Shown here: one piece after another, positions 49,977 to 50,507 of the stretch
How the letters are laid out: every line of letters begins with the position of its first letter
Position numbering within the stretch: the first letter of the stretch is position 1
Origin: Mesorhizobium sp. L2C084A000
GTDB lineage: Bacteria; Pseudomonadota; Alphaproteobacteria; Rhizobiales; Rhizobiaceae
Assembly: GCF_000502875.1 (NCBI RefSeq)
Contig: NZ_AYWX01000022.1
Coordinates: 1-50,507 of the forward strand
Length of the DNA stretch: 50,507 bases
Reading direction: 5' to 3'
Position numbers and translations under genes: made by a program
Notes under the pieces: model-generated
Told to the model about the DNA's origin: nothing
The model's input: the letters and a program-made list of their open reading frames with translations, nothing else
The model's database searches: none

Positions 49977-50507
49977 CCGGGTTCGCAGCCTTTCCGTCCT
50001 TCTGGCGGCCTCGGCCGTTTTCGCCTTCTCTTCGCCGGCGTTTTCGCAGGATGTCACGGATTCGCACCTGAAGGCCGCCCGCGCGGCGGTCGCTGCGATC
50101 CACGCGACCGACCCGTTCGACAACATCCTGCCGCAGGCAGCCGCGGCGCTCGAATCGCAGCTGATCCAGAAGAACCCGGACATGCAGGAACTGATCGGCA
50201 AGACGATCAGCGAGAAGGCGCTGGCGCTGGCCTCGCGCCGCGCCGACCTCGAGAAGGAAGCAGCACTCGCCTACGCGAAAGTGTTCTCCGAAAAGGAACT
50301 GGCCGACATCGCCGCCTTCTACAATTCCGATTCGGGCAAGAAGCTGCTCGATAGCGGCCCGACGGTGACCCGCGAACTGGTCAAGGCAGCCGACATCTGG
50401 CAGAACGGCCTCGGCCGCGATCTCGCCCAGCAGGTTGGCGAAACGCTGGCCGCCGCCGCCAAGGCAAAGGCGCAGGCAGCACCTGCCGCGCCCGCCGACG
50501 GAGCCGC
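49963..50507 (+). CDS. DUF2059 domain secreted protein (partial, runs off the window)
   Basis: The first 181 residues are present, beginning MTLHNRVRSLSVLLAASAVF with a signal peptide that ends around AFSQD. The mature part is helical and matches DUF2059: LKAARAAVAAIHATDPFDNILP, then QNGLGRDLAQQVGE. The C-terminus turns into an Ala/Pro-rich tail that leaves the window. An ATG at 49963 lies 14 bases before the rpiA stop, giving a 14-base overlap. The family is found in the envelope of many proteobacteria, with no agreed role. Confidence 0.88.
   Translation, partial: MTLHNRVRSLSVLLAASAVFAFSSPAFSQDVTDSHLKAARAAVAAIHATDPFDNILPQAAAALESQLIQKNPDMQELIGKTISEKALALASRRADLEKEAALAYAKVFSEKELADIAAFYNSDSGKKLLDSGPTVTRELVKAADIWQNGLGRDLAQQVGETLAAAAKAKAQAAPAAPADGA

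Overview
The window looks like chromosomal DNA of a rhizobial alphaproteobacterium, most like Mesorhizobium (Phyllobacteriaceae). The reasons are a GC-rich sequence with strong GC bias at third codon positions, a secG-pyrG order, a CTP synthase that reads like Mesorhizobium PyrG from memory, rhizobial small families (DUF982, DUF1289, DUF1194, GcrA-like) and palindromic intergenic repeats typical of rhizobia. No complete insertion sequence, prophage, CRISPR array or rRNA was seen.

Layout. 1-3744: end of secG, a periplasmic L,D-transpeptidase, pyrG and a DUF1697 gene. 3783-6387: an NCS1 nucleobase permease and a LysR regulator, both on the minus strand. 6634-14766: a seven-gene plus-strand peptide-use operon (M17 aminopeptidase, proline iminopeptidase-like hydrolase, then a complete dipeptide/oligopeptide ABC importer) divergent from the LysR gene. 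14905-18000: DUF982, then a minus-strand group of EamA transporter, a 37-residue membrane peptide gene, an unrecognised membrane protein and a von Willebrand-type DUF1194 protein. The first three are chained by TGATG stop-start overlaps. 18125-22325: a BTAD/TPR regulator, dusA with an AT-rich 5' end, a retropepsin-like protease and DUF1289. 22502-28186: cobT, a GNAT acetyltransferase, an orphan membrane histidine kinase, a nuclease-GST-uracil glycosylase-like group and an Lrp regulator. 28207-35359: DUF3299, an AlkD-like repair protein, a beta-hydroxyacid dehydrogenase, a polar amino acid ABC importer, mobA-mobB and an EamA exporter. 35585-37590: two small secreted proteins and moaA. 37787-42228: DUF971, a PNPOx-like protein, a MarR/hydrolase divergent pair, a rhodanese and a TetR/SDR divergent pair. 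42438-50507: a YcbB-type L,D-transpeptidase, a frameshifted arginase-family gene, small membrane and secreted proteins, a GcrA-like zinc protein, tRNA-Val(CAC), gph, rpiA and the start of a DUF2059 gene.

How the parts fit. The 6.6-14.8 kb operon would import short peptides and degrade them in the cytoplasm, with the LysR protein as likely regulator. Two divergent regulator/enzyme pairs (MarR with alpha/beta hydrolase, TetR with SDR) carry visible palindromic operators over their promoters. MoaA, MobA and MobB are three steps of molybdenum cofactor synthesis but are not adjacent. The best candidates for something undescribed are the TgATG-chained 37-residue membrane peptide with its unrecognised partner protein, and the composition break at the dusA attachment-site motif, which looks like the scar of an integrative element.
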